From Prevotella sp. (GTDB taxonomy: Bacteria > Bacteroidota > Bacteroidia > Bacteroidales > Bacteroidaceae): 39,236 bases of DNA. Shown in pieces: positions 1 to 8,447 of this stretch; within the stretch, counting starts at the first letter, position 1; every line of letters begins with the position of its first letter. The stretch spans positions 1 to 39,236 of the forward strand of contig JAFZIL010000031.1 of NCBI GenBank assembly GCA_017554385.1, in the 5' to 3' direction. The notes beneath the pieces are model-generated. The model was not told where the DNA came from and searched no databases. It was given only the letters and a program-made list of their open reading frames with translations. The position numbers and the translations under genes were made by a program.

Positions 1-53
1 AAAAATTTGCTGCCGCCATAAGTCTATTGAATGTTATGCGGCAGCAAATTTTT
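1..53. terminator. Long-stem bidirectional terminator hairpin
   Basis: A perfect 16-bp inverted repeat joins 1-16 (AAAAATTTGCTGCCGC) to 38-53. It is extended by four more inner pairs (ATAA/TTAT) beyond a single bulged C at position 17. The A-rich outer 5' arm and T-rich outer 3' arm give a GC core flanked by A/T tracts on both strands, so it can end transcription from either side. It lies 24 bp past the stop of the minus-strand methyltransferase gene and probably also ends whatever lies to the left of the window. Confidence 0.85.
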
Positions 54-77
54 CACTATTCACTAATCACTTTTACC

Positions 78-611
78 TTAATATATTATTTCCCGTGCGA
101 AATGGTAGATGACGATGCCAGCGGTGACACTGACATTCATTGAGTGCTTGGTGCCAAGTTGCGGTATCTCAAGACAACCGTCACTGGCATCAACCACTTC
201 TTGATGGACGCCCTTCACTTCGTTGCCAAAAACTATGGCATATTTAATTCCATGTTCAGGAACGAAGGAAGGAAGCTTCGTAGAATGCTCCACTTGTTCT
301 ACCGAAAGCACCGTGAATCCCTCTTCCTTCAATTGATGTACTGCCTCGAGTGCTGTAGGAAAGTGTCGCCAACTGACACAATCCTCAGCACCGAGTGCTG
401 TCTTGTGCAATTCAGCGTGTGGCGGACAGCCCGTGATGCCACAGAGCACCAACTCCTGCACACGGAAACAGTCAGCCGTACGGAATACTGACCCCACGTT
501 ATGCATCGAACGCACATCGTCGAGCACCACCACGAGTGGCATCTTTTCGGCCTGGCGAAACTCTTCCACCGTGAGCCGTTGCATCTCAATAGTTCGAACC
601 TTTCTCATCAT
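78..611 (-). CDS. TrmH/SpoU-family RNA 2'-O-methyltransferase
   Basis: A SPOUT-class methyltransferase of about 178 aa, expected to transfer a methyl group from S-adenosylmethionine to a ribose 2'-OH in tRNA or rRNA; the target nucleotide cannot be read from sequence. The three SpoU motifs are visible: an N-terminal DDVRSMHNVGSVFRTAD, a central IVFGNEVKGV, and a C-terminal LEIPQLGTKHSMNVSVTAG that forms the cofactor knot. The open frame continues upstream to 707. I start at the ATG pair 611/608 because the protein then begins MMRKVRTIEMQRL, like Bacteroides homologues, and because a consensus promoter (620-650) lies inside the longer frame. With that promoter the mRNA leader is only a few bases. 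It is transcribed alone, divergently from nadA, and ends at the hairpin at 1-53. Confidence 0.88.
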   Translation of the reverse strand: MMRKVRTIEMQRLTVEEFRQAEKMPLVVVLDDVRSMHNVGSVFRTADCFRVQELVLCGITGCPPHAELHKTALGAEDCVSWRHFPTALEAVHQLKEEGFTVLSVEQVEHSTKLPSFVPEHGIKYAIVFGNEVKGVHQEVVDASDGCLEIPQLGTKHSMNVSVTAGIVIYHFAREIIY

Positions 612-619
612 ATTGTGTG

Positions 620-650
620 CAAAGGTACGAAAAGTCGAGAGCAAAACAAA
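620..650 (-). promoter_or_regulatory. Bacteroidetes-type promoter for the TrmH-family gene
   Basis: On the minus strand a TTTG (650-647) is followed by a 19-bp spacer and TACCTTTG (627-620), an exact match to the Bacteroidetes -33/-7 pattern. The likely start site falls within a few bases of the ATG at 611/608, so the transcript would be leaderless or nearly so. Confidence 0.7.
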
Positions 651-712
651 GGAACTTGTTCTTTTTTTTGCCGAGACGGAGTAACTTCGGCGAAGCCAAA
701 GGTACAAAATAA

Positions 713-1008
713 TTGTGGAAAACTTTGTGGAAAACCTTGTTAATAACTATTTATTTATACAACTCAAGAGTCGAGATGAGGATATCAACAGGTTTATTCA
801 ACGGTTTTTCGTCACTTTTCCACGTTTTTTTGCAGGAAAAAATAATAAACTTCGTATATTTGCACCGAATTAGCGAATTGTGGATAAAACAGCTTTGATG
901 CTCATTTTCAATCAATAAGGATAAACAACCCATGTTAATTACATCATTACCACGGGTGAATAACTTAATTTGCAAGAAATACAGTAAAAAGTTTTGCACG
1001 TATCCACG
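713..1008. other. Cluster of DnaA-box-like 9-mers in the trmH-nadA intergenic region
   Basis: This AT-rich stretch holds three head-to-tail 12-bp units starting at 713, 725 and 737 (TTGTGGAAAACT, TTGTGGAAAACC, TTGTTAATAACT). It also has TTTTCCACG at 816-824, an exact reverse complement of the TTATCCACA DnaA box (TGTGGATAA) at 879-887, and GTATCCACG at 1000-1008. An A/T-only run lies near 833-850. This could be a DnaA-regulated control region or part of a replication origin. dnaA itself is not in the window, and most genes to the right run on the minus strand, which does not favour an origin here. Confidence 0.45.
829..862 (+). promoter_or_regulatory. Probable nadA promoter
   Basis: A TATATTTG -7 element lies at 855-862, with a TTTG at 829-832 upstream. 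The 22-bp spacer is longer than the 19-20 bp seen at the other promoters here, so the -33 call is weak. The resulting leader would be about 200 nt and would contain the DnaA-box match at 879-887. Confidence 0.45.
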
Positions 1009-1072
1009 CACCATTATATTTACCATTTCATTTTTAAAAAAGAAAAAAAGAAAAATAAATAAGATAATAGAA

Positions 1073-2062
1073 ATGTTGAAAACCCAATGGATCGAACAGG
1101 GCTTTATTGACGAGCCCGTGGCCGAAGGTACCGACCTGAAGGCCGAAATTCGCCAACTGTGCGAAGAGAAGAATGCCGTGATACTGGCTCATTACTATAC
1201 GACGGGCGACATTCAGGAGATTGCCGACTTCGTGGGCGACTCGCTCGCCCTGGCACGAAAGGCTGCCGAAACCGATGCGCAGGTGATGGTGATGTGTGGT
1301 GTTCATTTTATGGCTGAGACCTGTAAGCTGCTCTCGCCAGAGAAGATGGTACTCTGTCCTGACTTAAACGCTGGTTGCTCGTTGGCTGACAGCTGTAAGG
1401 CTGAAGATCTGAAGAAGTTTAAGGATGAGCATCCTGGTTATCAGGTAGTGTCGTATGTCAACACTACAGCAGCCGTAAAGGCGCTGACCGATGTTGTGGT
1501 GACCAGCGGAAACGCTAAGAAAGTTATTGACCAGCTACCGAAAGACGCGAAAATCATCTTTGGTCCTGACTATAACTTAGGGTCATATATCAACAGCGTG
1601 ACAGGTCGCGACATGCTGCTTTGGGAAGGTGGATGTCATGTACACGAACGGTTCTCGGTAGAAGGTATCGTAGAATTGAAAAAAAGGTATCCAGAAGCCG
1701 TTGTGATGGCTCATCTTGAGTGCAAGGGACCTGTGCTTGCCTTAGCCGATGTGAAAGGTTCTACGGCAGATATGCTGCGGATGGCAGGGCAGAACCCTGC
1801 AACACAGTTTATCGTTGCGACCGAGGCGGGGATACTGCATGAGTTGCAGCGTACGTGTCCTGACAAGGAATTCATTCCTGTGCCGCCAGAGGTTACCGAG
1901 GGGCAGGTGGGCTGCCATTGCAACGAGTGCCAGTACATGAAGATGAATACGCTGCTGAAGATCTACAACACGCTGAAATATGAGTGGCCGCAGATTGAGG
2001 TTGACCCGACAATAGCTAAGGACGCTGTAAAGCCTATAGAAAGGATGTTGGAGCTGAGTTGA
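1073..2062 (+). CDS. nadA: Quinolinate synthase NadA
   Basis: This enzyme condenses iminoaspartate with dihydroxyacetone phosphate to quinolinate, the second step of de novo NAD synthesis in the cytoplasm. It needs a [4Fe-4S] cluster. The protein is 329 aa, normal for the family. Characteristic segments are AVILAHYYTTGDIQEIADFVGDS near the N-terminus, CGVHFMAETCKLL, AGCSLAD, HLECK, and the C-terminal CHCNECQYMKMNT. The cysteines in the last three supply the cluster ligands. The frame is open upstream to 932, but that part is Lys/Ile/Phe-rich, so I start at the ATG at 1073. Its partners nadB and nadC are not in this window. The stop codon directly abuts the stop of the converging CotH-type gene, with no base between them. 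Confidence 0.95.
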   Translation: MLKTQWIEQGFIDEPVAEGTDLKAEIRQLCEEKNAVILAHYYTTGDIQEIADFVGDSLALARKAAETDAQVMVMCGVHFMAETCKLLSPEKMVLCPDLNAGCSLADSCKAEDLKKFKDEHPGYQVVSYVNTTAAVKALTDVVVTSGNAKKVIDQLPKDAKIIFGPDYNLGSYINSVTGRDMLLWEGGCHVHERFSVEGIVELKKRYPEAVVMAHLECKGPVLALADVKGSTADMLRMAGQNPATQFIVATEAGILHELQRTCPDKEFIPVPPEVTEGQVGCHCNECQYMKMNTLLKIYNTLKYEWPQIEVDPTIAKDAVKPIERMLELS

Positions 2063-3709
2063 TTACCTGACAACGTATTTACGTCCGTCGCGAATATAAA
2101 TGCCTGGCCGCCTTGGTTGGGCATTTTCCATGCGTTGTCCTTGTATGTTGTAGACGGTATGACTTTGTGTGAACACTGATGTTCTGATTGCATCGTCATA
2201 CATATATTTATTGTCAAGATAGGCCATACGCTGTATAATCCAGTTGCGGATATATTCCAGTTCATTGGCAAAATCTATAGTCGAGCCATAGACGTCGCTG
2301 TTGCCGCTCCATCGGTTTTCCTCACGACGGTCGGCTCCACAGTTATGCAAGAGATCATAGTAATGTTGATACCGACGATAGAGACTATCTACGGCGAAAG
2401 CACCAGTGCGTAGTTCTGCATAGCGATTGCTCAGCTCGGTATTGAAGTCGTGATGGTTGATATTGCTAAGTCGTTGCGTCAACTTATTGACAAAGCCAAT
2501 TTCATAATCGGAAGCCGAATAGCCTGGTGAATAGTACTCCAATATTCGGTTGCCCATAGTAAGGTCGAGATCCCACACAGCAAAAGTTATCTTGCGCGAT
2601 TGAGCCTTGTCGTAGATGGCGAAATAGGTATTCTTTCCACGATTGTCAAGGGCACCCATGACTTCGATAAAGAGTTGAAGGTCTGTCATTACTGGCAGGT
2701 CGAAATAGTCGTCGACATGTGATTTAAAGGAAGTGTTGGTGCCTTTGGCTACGAGTTGTATGGCTTCCTTTAGCAACGACCAGTCGAGTGTGTCTGTATC
2801 TTCAAGATCCGGATATTTAGTTTCGAAAGCGTTCCATACTTCCGACGTATTATCGTAGGGTTGAATAGGATTATTATACATCGTAGAATAGCCGTATTCC
2901 ACTGATTTCCAAAGTAGTCCGTGGATTTCTTTGTTTACGGTATCGGCCTTGCATAGCTTCATTTGCTTACGGTCTAAACACTCGGTAAGCGCATAGATTC
3001 CTTGGTATTCATGGTTAAGGAATACTTCAACCACCCTACCTCTGACTCCCGACATGGCTTTAGGCTTCTGGTCGGCATAGTAAGGCTTTGTGGCAAAGTC
3101 ATTCCATATTTCTGTGGCTATGCGGTTGCGTAGGCGAAACAGGTCAGGCTGGCCGGCATCAAGAATCCAGTTGTTATCGCTACGCAAGCCGAGGAAGGAA
3201 TAATCGTCATCGAATTTTAGCTTGTAGTTGTGTTTGTGGCGATTTGGTCCGTTGGTAGTTGCTCCACGCCATTTGATGCGAGCCGACAGTGAAGAGGCTT
3301 CGTTCGATTCGGGATCGCAGAGCATGAAGGTTCCGTCGCTATACTCAGTATTGAATGTTCCTGAGAGTTGAAGCAATGGAAGATAGGTGAATGTAATATT
3401 ACCGTTAATCTCTTGGCCGTCAGCTTGTGTAGCTTTAAATGGATAGACCTTAGCGGCACTGACGTCATTGAAAAGATAATTGTTGTCGACAGGTTGCGAG
3501 TCAATGGTCAGATGGGTCCAATCATCAGTGAGTTGTACGGTGAGTAGCAGGTTCTGGTGGAAACAGTTCTTGGGAATGGTAGCCATCATGGTATTGGTGA
3601 TGGTATCGAAAGCCGCAGGACGACCGTCGATGATCATCTGTGCACTGGTCTTCAATAGCGAAAGCAGCAGGCAACAAAGGATGGATATTATTCGTCTGTT
3701 ACTTTTCAT
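2063..3709 (-). CDS. Secreted CotH-kinase-family protein with T9SS-like C-terminal tail
   Basis: A 548-aa exported protein. Residues 1-24 are a signal peptide ending TSAQ. Residues of roughly 115-480 match the CotH (spore-coat kinase-like) fold: a W-x-LDAGQPDLFRLRNR segment near 181-195, YQGIYALTECLDRKQ near 235-249, and AVWDLDLTMGN near 377-387, whose aspartates correspond to the metal/nucleotide-binding end of the family. The last ~35 residues (VYNIQGQRM...PGIYIRDGRKYVV) resemble the C-terminal sorting tail of Prevotella T9SS cargo. Its start overlaps the previous gene by 11 bp, making it the last member of the leuS-porZ operon. CotH itself phosphorylates spore-coat proteins; in Bacteroidota the substrate is unknown, so the activity here is inference. 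Confidence 0.8.
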   Translation of the reverse strand: MKSNRRIISILCCLLLSLLKTSAQMIIDGRPAAFDTITNTMMATIPKNCFHQNLLLTVQLTDDWTHLTIDSQPVDNNYLFNDVSAAKVYPFKATQADGQEINGNITFTYLPLLQLSGTFNTEYSDGTFMLCDPESNEASSLSARIKWRGATTNGPNRHKHNYKLKFDDDYSFLGLRSDNNWILDAGQPDLFRLRNRIATEIWNDFATKPYYADQKPKAMSGVRGRVVEVFLNHEYQGIYALTECLDRKQMKLCKADTVNKEIHGLLWKSVEYGYSTMYNNPIQPYDNTSEVWNAFETKYPDLEDTDTLDWSLLKEAIQLVAKGTNTSFKSHVDDYFDLPVMTDLQLFIEVMGALDNRGKNTYFAIYDKAQSRKITFAVWDLDLTMGNRILEYYSPGYSASDYEIGFVNKLTQRLSNINHHDFNTELSNRYAELRTGAFAVDSLYRRYQHYYDLLHNCGADRREENRWSGNSDVYGSTIDFANELEYIRNWIIQRMAYLDNKYMYDDAIRTSVFTQSHTVYNIQGQRMENAQPRRPGIYIRDGRKYVVR

Positions 3710-5102
3710 AGCCAGGATTACTTATTTTCGAATAGAGTTCTACACGTACGCCCAGTTGACTGTATGACTGTACAAGCACATAGTTGCGGTGCAGTAGTTC
3801 ATAGTCTTCGTCACTAAGGTTGAAAACGTTTGAATAGAAAACGTATGGCTCATTGCCCGTAAAGTCAATAAAACTGCGTGTGTCGCCGTTCAGGTCGGTC
3901 ATGTCGATAATTCCCCAGTTGGGGAAGAAAGTCGCCGTGTGAGCCACGGAAATGTGGTTTTCGTCGATATATTGCAACATCTGTCGACGTGGATGCCAGT
4001 AGTTCAGTTGTGCCAACGACGAATCCCATCCCTGTGACATCTTATCCGGATAAATGATGAAGTTGCCTGCGATGAGACTGCCAATGAGTACGGCATACCA
4101 TGTACGTCGGTGATGAAGACGTAAAAGTAATATGAAAGCCATCAGGTGAATGGAAAGATAGGAAAGGATATAGTAGCGATGGCCCATAGTGTTAATGATA
4201 CAGATGCTGGACAGACTGACCACGATAGTCGAGAGGATGGCGATGGCTACGAGCTGGTTGATGCGCTTGTCTTTTGGTCGATAGACCATGAGCATCGTCA
4301 AGACGAACAGAATTGGAACGATGCGTCCGAAGTCGAGGAAACGGTGAGCCAGTACGATGCAGTTGAAACCGACGTTGCGAAGGAAATGGAATGGTGACTC
4401 ATAGCCGGTAGCATCGCCCCATGTATTCATGGGATTATCGATAATCCAGCCTTTTACTATTAGCCGCCAGACAACGAAACTGATGGCAGGAAGAGCGCAA
4501 ACTGCATAGCTGAACAGGTTGCGTCGGATAAGGAACTGACGTCGGTTGAGCCATATGTCGATGAGGAATAATCCTCCACAAATCATCATTCCACGTAGTG
4601 ACACCAAGCCGAGAAAAGCCAGTGCAATGGTCTTCAGCAGGTGTTGCTTGTAGAGTATTGCGTTGAGTGCTGACAAGGCAAAGAAAAGCAACAATACCTC
4701 TGGCGAGACAAGCGTGAGTTGTGAAAGCAATGTGGGATCGGCCATCAACAGTAGGAAAGTTGCTAACGTATGTCGGTCGTTGTGTAGGAAGAAACGACAG
4801 AAACGGAATACCTGCCACAGCACACCATAGATAAATGGCCACATCACCATGTGTGACACCAGGAGCGAGCGTCCGAAAAGGTTCCATGCAGCAGCTACGA
4901 GGGTGGCGGGAAGTAACGGATGGCCTGGATCGGCTGGTATAGGAAGACTACCCCATGCTAACAAACCGTTCATCTGCAGGGCATCGCCCATATTGGTGAT
5001 GAACACCAGGTTGTCCCAAAAGATGCCTGTTTGCAGGCCTGCTACGGCAATGATGAGCGTCAGCAGCGCTATGACGATATGTTCAGTCCTGTTGATGCTC
5101 AT
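3699..5102 (-). CDS. GT-C-like polytopic membrane glycosyltransferase candidate (second of two)
   Basis: A 467-aa membrane protein with about ten hydrophobic segments followed by a soluble C-terminal part (about residues 370-467). After the first membrane segment the loop reads FWDNLVF, and a later loop has DPGHPLLPATLV. This acidic first loop and HPxL layout is typical of GT-C enzymes of the ArnT/PMT type, which move sugars from polyprenyl-phosphate donors on the outer face of the inner membrane. No exact family could be named. It overlaps the preceding acyltransferase by 20 bp and the following CotH-type gene by 11 bp, so translation is probably coupled. The context suggests assembly or decoration of a surface glycan. 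Confidence 0.6.
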   Translation of the reverse strand: MSINRTEHIVIALLTLIIAVAGLQTGIFWDNLVFITNMGDALQMNGLLAWGSLPIPADPGHPLLPATLVAAAWNLFGRSLLVSHMVMWPFIYGVLWQVFRFCRFFLHNDRHTLATFLLLMADPTLLSQLTLVSPEVLLLFFALSALNAILYKQHLLKTIALAFLGLVSLRGMMICGGLFLIDIWLNRRQFLIRRNLFSYAVCALPAISFVVWRLIVKGWIIDNPMNTWGDATGYESPFHFLRNVGFNCIVLAHRFLDFGRIVPILFVLTMLMVYRPKDKRINQLVAIAILSTIVVSLSSICIINTMGHRYYILSYLSIHLMAFILLLRLHHRRTWYAVLIGSLIAGNFIIYPDKMSQGWDSSLAQLNYWHPRRQMLQYIDENHISVAHTATFFPNWGIIDMTDLNGDTRSFIDFTGNEPYVFYSNVFNLSDEDYELLHRNYVLVQSYSQLGVRVELYSKISNPGYEK

Positions 5103-6126
5103 GGTAACGTTGTTTAATGTTATTCTTCAGTTGAAGGAAAAGGTGTGAGATAAGAAGGGGAACGACGACTCCCACAATAGCGTATGTAGCCCATAGCCAC
5201 GCATGGTCGGCATGCTGGATAGCCGTCTCGTAGTATTGGTCGGACGGCAAATCCCATAGGGTGATATAGAAGTGATTAATGAACTTGAACAGCAATACGT
5301 GCCATGTGAGAATGACCATCGTGTGTTTGCCGACATAAAGAGCTATTGACTGTAGACGACTGCTATGGTCGTTGATATACGACGAGACAGCCATGACGGC
5401 ATAGATGCCGATGAGGGCACAGACACAGTAGGCTATGCAGTCCTGATAATGCATCAGTACAATCTCGCTATGAAGGAACCGTGAAGCGATGGCCACTATC
5501 GCGATACTCAGTACGGCAAGGAAAACGGGCTGCCGGTTGAGACTAATACGCTGTGCCATATAACCACATGCAAAGAAGAAGATGGATAGCGTTGCCACGT
5601 CGGTAAGGAAATGTCTTACGTGATAGTAACTCAATACCGTAGCAATAAATGGCATTGAGAACACCACGGACATTAGTATTTTCTGATGACGACGTAGCAG
5701 TATGAACATAAACAGAAAGACAATGGCTGCAATAAACAGGTAGCGCAAGAACCAGTAGGGACCTACCAACTCCTCAAGCTTTCCCATTAGTAACGTGCCA
5801 CCCACCTTATAAGAAAACTCGCTGATAGAGGAGATGGGTGCATCGATAAAGTGAAGACGATAGAACAGGTTGTGAAGACAGAGGAAAAGTAGGTTGTATT
5901 TAACAAATGGTACGTACAGACCTTTGATGCGGTGACGTATGAATGTGAAGCGGTCGTTGACGTATTTCTCGTTGAAACAGTAGCCACTGAGAAAGAAAAA
6001 CAGCGGCATGTGGAACACATAGATGAAGTCATGAAGCCATTGCGGACAGCTCGAATGTCCAATGACCATGAGTATGATGCCCAGGCCCTTGGCTATGTCG
6101 ATGATGTTGCTGCGTCGCTGTTCCAT
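5083..6126 (-). CDS. Acyltransferase-3 family membrane protein (fucose 4-O-acetylase-like)
   Basis: A 347-aa integral membrane protein of the acyltransferase-3 superfamily, which O-acetylates sugars of surface polysaccharides. The N-terminus has the family signature: IIDIAKGLGIILMVIGHS with the conserved histidine in the first membrane segment, then VFHMPLFFFLSGYCF, a form close to the NolL/fucose 4-O-acetylase group. About ten hydrophobic segments follow. I start at the ATG at 6126 rather than the longer frame to 6213, because MEQRRSNIIDIAKG is the usual beginning and the longer version overlaps the upstream gene. It lies 16 bp after the other acyltransferase gene. The acceptor glycan is unknown. 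Confidence 0.8.
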   Translation of the reverse strand: MEQRRSNIIDIAKGLGIILMVIGHSSCPQWLHDFIYVFHMPLFFFLSGYCFNEKYVNDRFTFIRHRIKGLYVPFVKYNLLFLCLHNLFYRLHFIDAPISSISEFSYKVGGTLLMGKLEELVGPYWFLRYLFIAAIVFLFMFILLRRHQKILMSVVFSMPFIATVLSYYHVRHFLTDVATLSIFFFACGYMAQRISLNRQPVFLAVLSIAIVAIASRFLHSEIVLMHYQDCIAYCVCALIGIYAVMAVSSYINDHSSRLQSIALYVGKHTMVILTWHVLLFKFINHFYITLWDLPSDQYYETAIQHADHAWLWATYAIVGVVVPLLISHLFLQLKNNIKQRYHEHQQD

Positions 6127-6142
6127 AACGAGTGATTGATGT

Positions 6143-7117
6143 TTATTTTCCGATAATGAATGGCAGGTATCTATAGATAGCGAAAGTGAGTAGTGACGAT
6201 AGTATATAGACAACGATGAATGCCATGAGCAGACTCATATAGCCGCTATATGGCCATCCAAACTTATTGAAAGACATGGCCACGATAAGTGGCACACCAC
6301 CGCAAATGAAGTAGTAGACCAGGCTGCGCTGGCCTGTCCACTGCATGAAGGATATTTTCGGAATGTATCTGAAGATACTGATCATCAGGAGAATGCTTAT
6401 GAGTAAGTTGGCTATGAAGACGGGATAGTTGGATGCATGGATTGAGCCTAAGACCATTTCCATTCCGTTGATGATAATGATCAGTTTCAATAACAGGAAG
6501 AGCAACAGGAGTAAGATGAGGGTAAACCTATTGAAATATTGCTGGAAGCGGTGTTCATGCTTTTTGAATAGAAATCCTGCTGAAATGAGGAAACAGGCCA
6601 GTATGGCTTCGTTGATATGCCAATAGTTATAGGGATTGAGCCAAGGTGAGTAGTGATTGCCAATGATGGCAGCCAATCCAAGACATAGAATGGCAAAGAA
6701 ACCTATGGAAAGGTCTTTTCCTTTTGTCAACTGTATCAATAGTACGAAGAGCAGTTCGCCTACGATCAATGCCGACAGGAACCAAGACGACTGTCCTAAG
6801 AATATCTTGATAATCATCGTCGACAACTCGTTCATCTCGTCGTGGACAATGGCTTTCGGCAGTACGAAAAGCAAGGTGAAGAAAAAATACGGAACAATGA
6901 GTCGCCTGACGATAGTCATCATCTTACTACGAGCATTGAAAGGCTTGCCACTAAGAAAGAGATAGCCCGAGAGAAAAAAGAAGGTAGCCAGCACATCGCC
7001 CACATAGAGGGCGTAGGGCGTGACGTCGGTGCCTGCATAATACATCTCTGTATGGAACCAGAGAATAGCCATCATGCAGAATCCTCGTAGCTGATCAATC
7101 CATAGTACTCTATCCAT
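6143..7117 (-). CDS. Acyltransferase-3 family membrane protein
   Basis: A 324-aa polytopic protein of the same superfamily as its downstream neighbour but clearly divergent from it. It begins MDRVLWIDQLRGFCMMAILWFHTEMYY, where the WID-x-LRG and FH-x-E elements mark the catalytic first helix, followed by FFFLSGYLF and an RRLIVPYFFF segment. The start at 7117 overlaps the stop of the GT-C-like gene by 8 bp; the longer frame to 7153 would overlap more. Two acyltransferases in tandem suggest that two positions on one glycan, or two glycans, are acylated. That is inference from context. Confidence 0.8.
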   Translation of the reverse strand: MDRVLWIDQLRGFCMMAILWFHTEMYYAGTDVTPYALYVGDVLATFFFLSGYLFLSGKPFNARSKMMTIVRRLIVPYFFFTLLFVLPKAIVHDEMNELSTMIIKIFLGQSSWFLSALIVGELLFVLLIQLTKGKDLSIGFFAILCLGLAAIIGNHYSPWLNPYNYWHINEAILACFLISAGFLFKKHEHRFQQYFNRFTLILLLLLFLLLKLIIIINGMEMVLGSIHASNYPVFIANLLISILLMISIFRYIPKISFMQWTGQRSLVYYFICGGVPLIVAMSFNKFGWPYSGYMSLLMAFIVVYILSSLLTFAIYRYLPFIIGK

Positions 7118-8447
7118 GATGTGCTTTTTTGATGGGTATACTGGTCGCAGCAAGCATAAAAAGCGAAGGCATCAGCGGGTCCTTGAAGCGGGTTTCACCG
7201 TGCATGAGTAAGATAAGCATCAGCGTTCCGAGCACTACGATGCTCAGCGGAAGGAATAACGACTTGCAACGATGGCGCCGAAGCATGACGATAGTACCGA
7301 GAATTGCCATCATCAGCACGGCAACGTAGCACAGCATGCACAGTAGCGACATCCATTGTGCCATGCTGAGACTGGGTGCCTCGCTTGTGAGATGACGGAA
7401 GGGAATGGTGATAAAGTTTTTCTCCGGTTGTGACTTCTCAGCAAGGAAGGCTGACATGTTGTCGTAGTCGTTCTGGTACATATAGTATAAACGGCCGGGA
7501 AGTTTCTTCAGATAGGTTGTTTTGTGGTTTTTCAGGTAGTCGATACTGCGCTTTTTCCATATCTGCTCATAGTCGAAACAGTCCATGTCAGTACGGTTGG
7601 CGATATAGCGGGGTGTGCCTTCTGGCCAGATGGGTTGCCCCCAGTGGGGTGCTACGGTGGCTTCATCATAGCATTCATCGACCATTGAGAACCAGTAACT
7701 GCGTGCCTGATAGAGGAAACGACCCGTGCGGAAGAAGGTCGATGTGCCTACCACTGCTATGAAAATAATGTAGCCCGTAATGAGTTCAGCTATGGGTCGT
7801 AGGGATTTCTTCCGTTGATAAACAATAAGGAAGAGTATGATGCAGAGCATGAAAATGGTTGCCGTGGGGCGGAACCAGTTGGCCAAAGCCAGCAATAATC
7901 CGGCAAAGAATAATGACCCATTGGCCCTATTGGGCTTATTGGCCCCAATAGCCCCATTGGCCCCATACCCCTTAGCAACCAGGTAAACAGCGATCATGCT
8001 GAGACAGGTCGATGGTATCTCGCTGGAGACCATTGTGCTTTGTCCCCAATTGTTGGGATAGACAATGAAGAGCACTAATGCGACGATGGCCACGGGCGTA
8101 GAGAAGAGTCGTTCGGCAGTGAGTGAGAGGAAAAAGGCTGTTGCTGCCTTCATGACGCAGAGCAGCACTAAGAGTGGCATGATAGAGCCGGTGAGCCAGA
8201 TGATGAGTTCGGTCAGGTTGATGATTCCGATGTTCCAGATAAATGGCACCTGAGTGAAGATAGTAACGGTGGGATATGGCTGATGTTCTGTCAGGCATTG
8301 TTGTGCCAGTTCTATATAGCCCACACCGTCGTTAGTGGGTGTATAGCCAAAGAAAAGCAATACTGCTAACAGCCAAACGAGGTAAATGGCTGTTAGCAGA
8401 TAGATGGTTATATGCTTATTGTTTATTGAATGATGGCTATCTTGCAT
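7110..8447 (-). CDS. GT-C-like polytopic membrane glycosyltransferase candidate (first of two)
   Basis: A 445-aa protein with about ten hydrophobic segments. The loop after membrane segment 1 reads TPTNDGVGYIELAQQ, an acidic first loop as in GT-C sugar transferases of the ArnT/PMT/GT39 type. ANWFRPTATIFM is a further family-like segment, and a large outer loop (about residues 250-340) separates the C-terminal membrane bundle. Between two membrane segments lies a low-complexity stretch GANGAIGANKPNRANGS, encoded by an imperfect 9-bp repeat (7920-7964). The start overlaps the end of the porZ-like gene by 25 bp. Donor and acceptor are unknown; a lipid-linked sugar donor is inferred from the fold class. 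Confidence 0.6.
   Translation of the reverse strand: MQDSHHSINNKHITIYLLTAIYLVWLLAVLLFFGYTPTNDGVGYIELAQQCLTEHQPYPTVTIFTQVPFIWNIGIINLTELIIWLTGSIMPLLVLLCVMKAATAFFLSLTAERLFSTPVAIVALVLFIVYPNNWGQSTMVSSEIPSTCLSMIAVYLVAKGYGANGAIGANKPNRANGSLFFAGLLLALANWFRPTATIFMLCIILFLIVYQRKKSLRPIAELITGYIIFIAVVGTSTFFRTGRFLYQARSYWFSMVDECYDEATVAPHWGQPIWPEGTPRYIANRTDMDCFDYEQIWKKRSIDYLKNHKTTYLKKLPGRLYYMYQNDYDNMSAFLAEKSQPEKNFITIPFRHLTSEAPSLSMAQWMSLLCMLCYVAVLMMAILGTIVMLRRHRCKSLFLPLSIVVLGTLMLILLMHGETRFKDPLMPSLFMLAATSIPIKKAHHG
7920..7964. repeat. In-frame 9-bp tandem repeat inside the GT-C-like gene
   Basis: Five consecutive 9-mers read on the plus strand ATTGGCCCT, ATTGGGCTT, ATTGGCCCC, AATAGCCCC, ATTGGCCCC. On the coding strand they give Gly-Ala-Asn-type triplets in a loop between membrane segments. 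Because the unit is a multiple of three, gain or loss of copies keeps the frame and would only change loop length. Confidence 0.85.

Noticed and set aside
697-704. Second TACCTTTG box on the minus strand upstream of the TrmH-family gene
   Set aside because: It has no TTTG or TTG at 19-20 bp, while the box at 627-620 has an exact -33 partner.
612-707. N-terminal extension of the TrmH-family gene
   Set aside because: The extension covers a consensus promoter and has no resemblance to family N-termini; the start at 611/608 fits homologues.
932-1072. N-terminal extension of nadA
   Set aside because: The extra 47 residues are Lys/Ile/Phe-rich leader translation unlike NadA, and the remaining 329 aa is the normal length.
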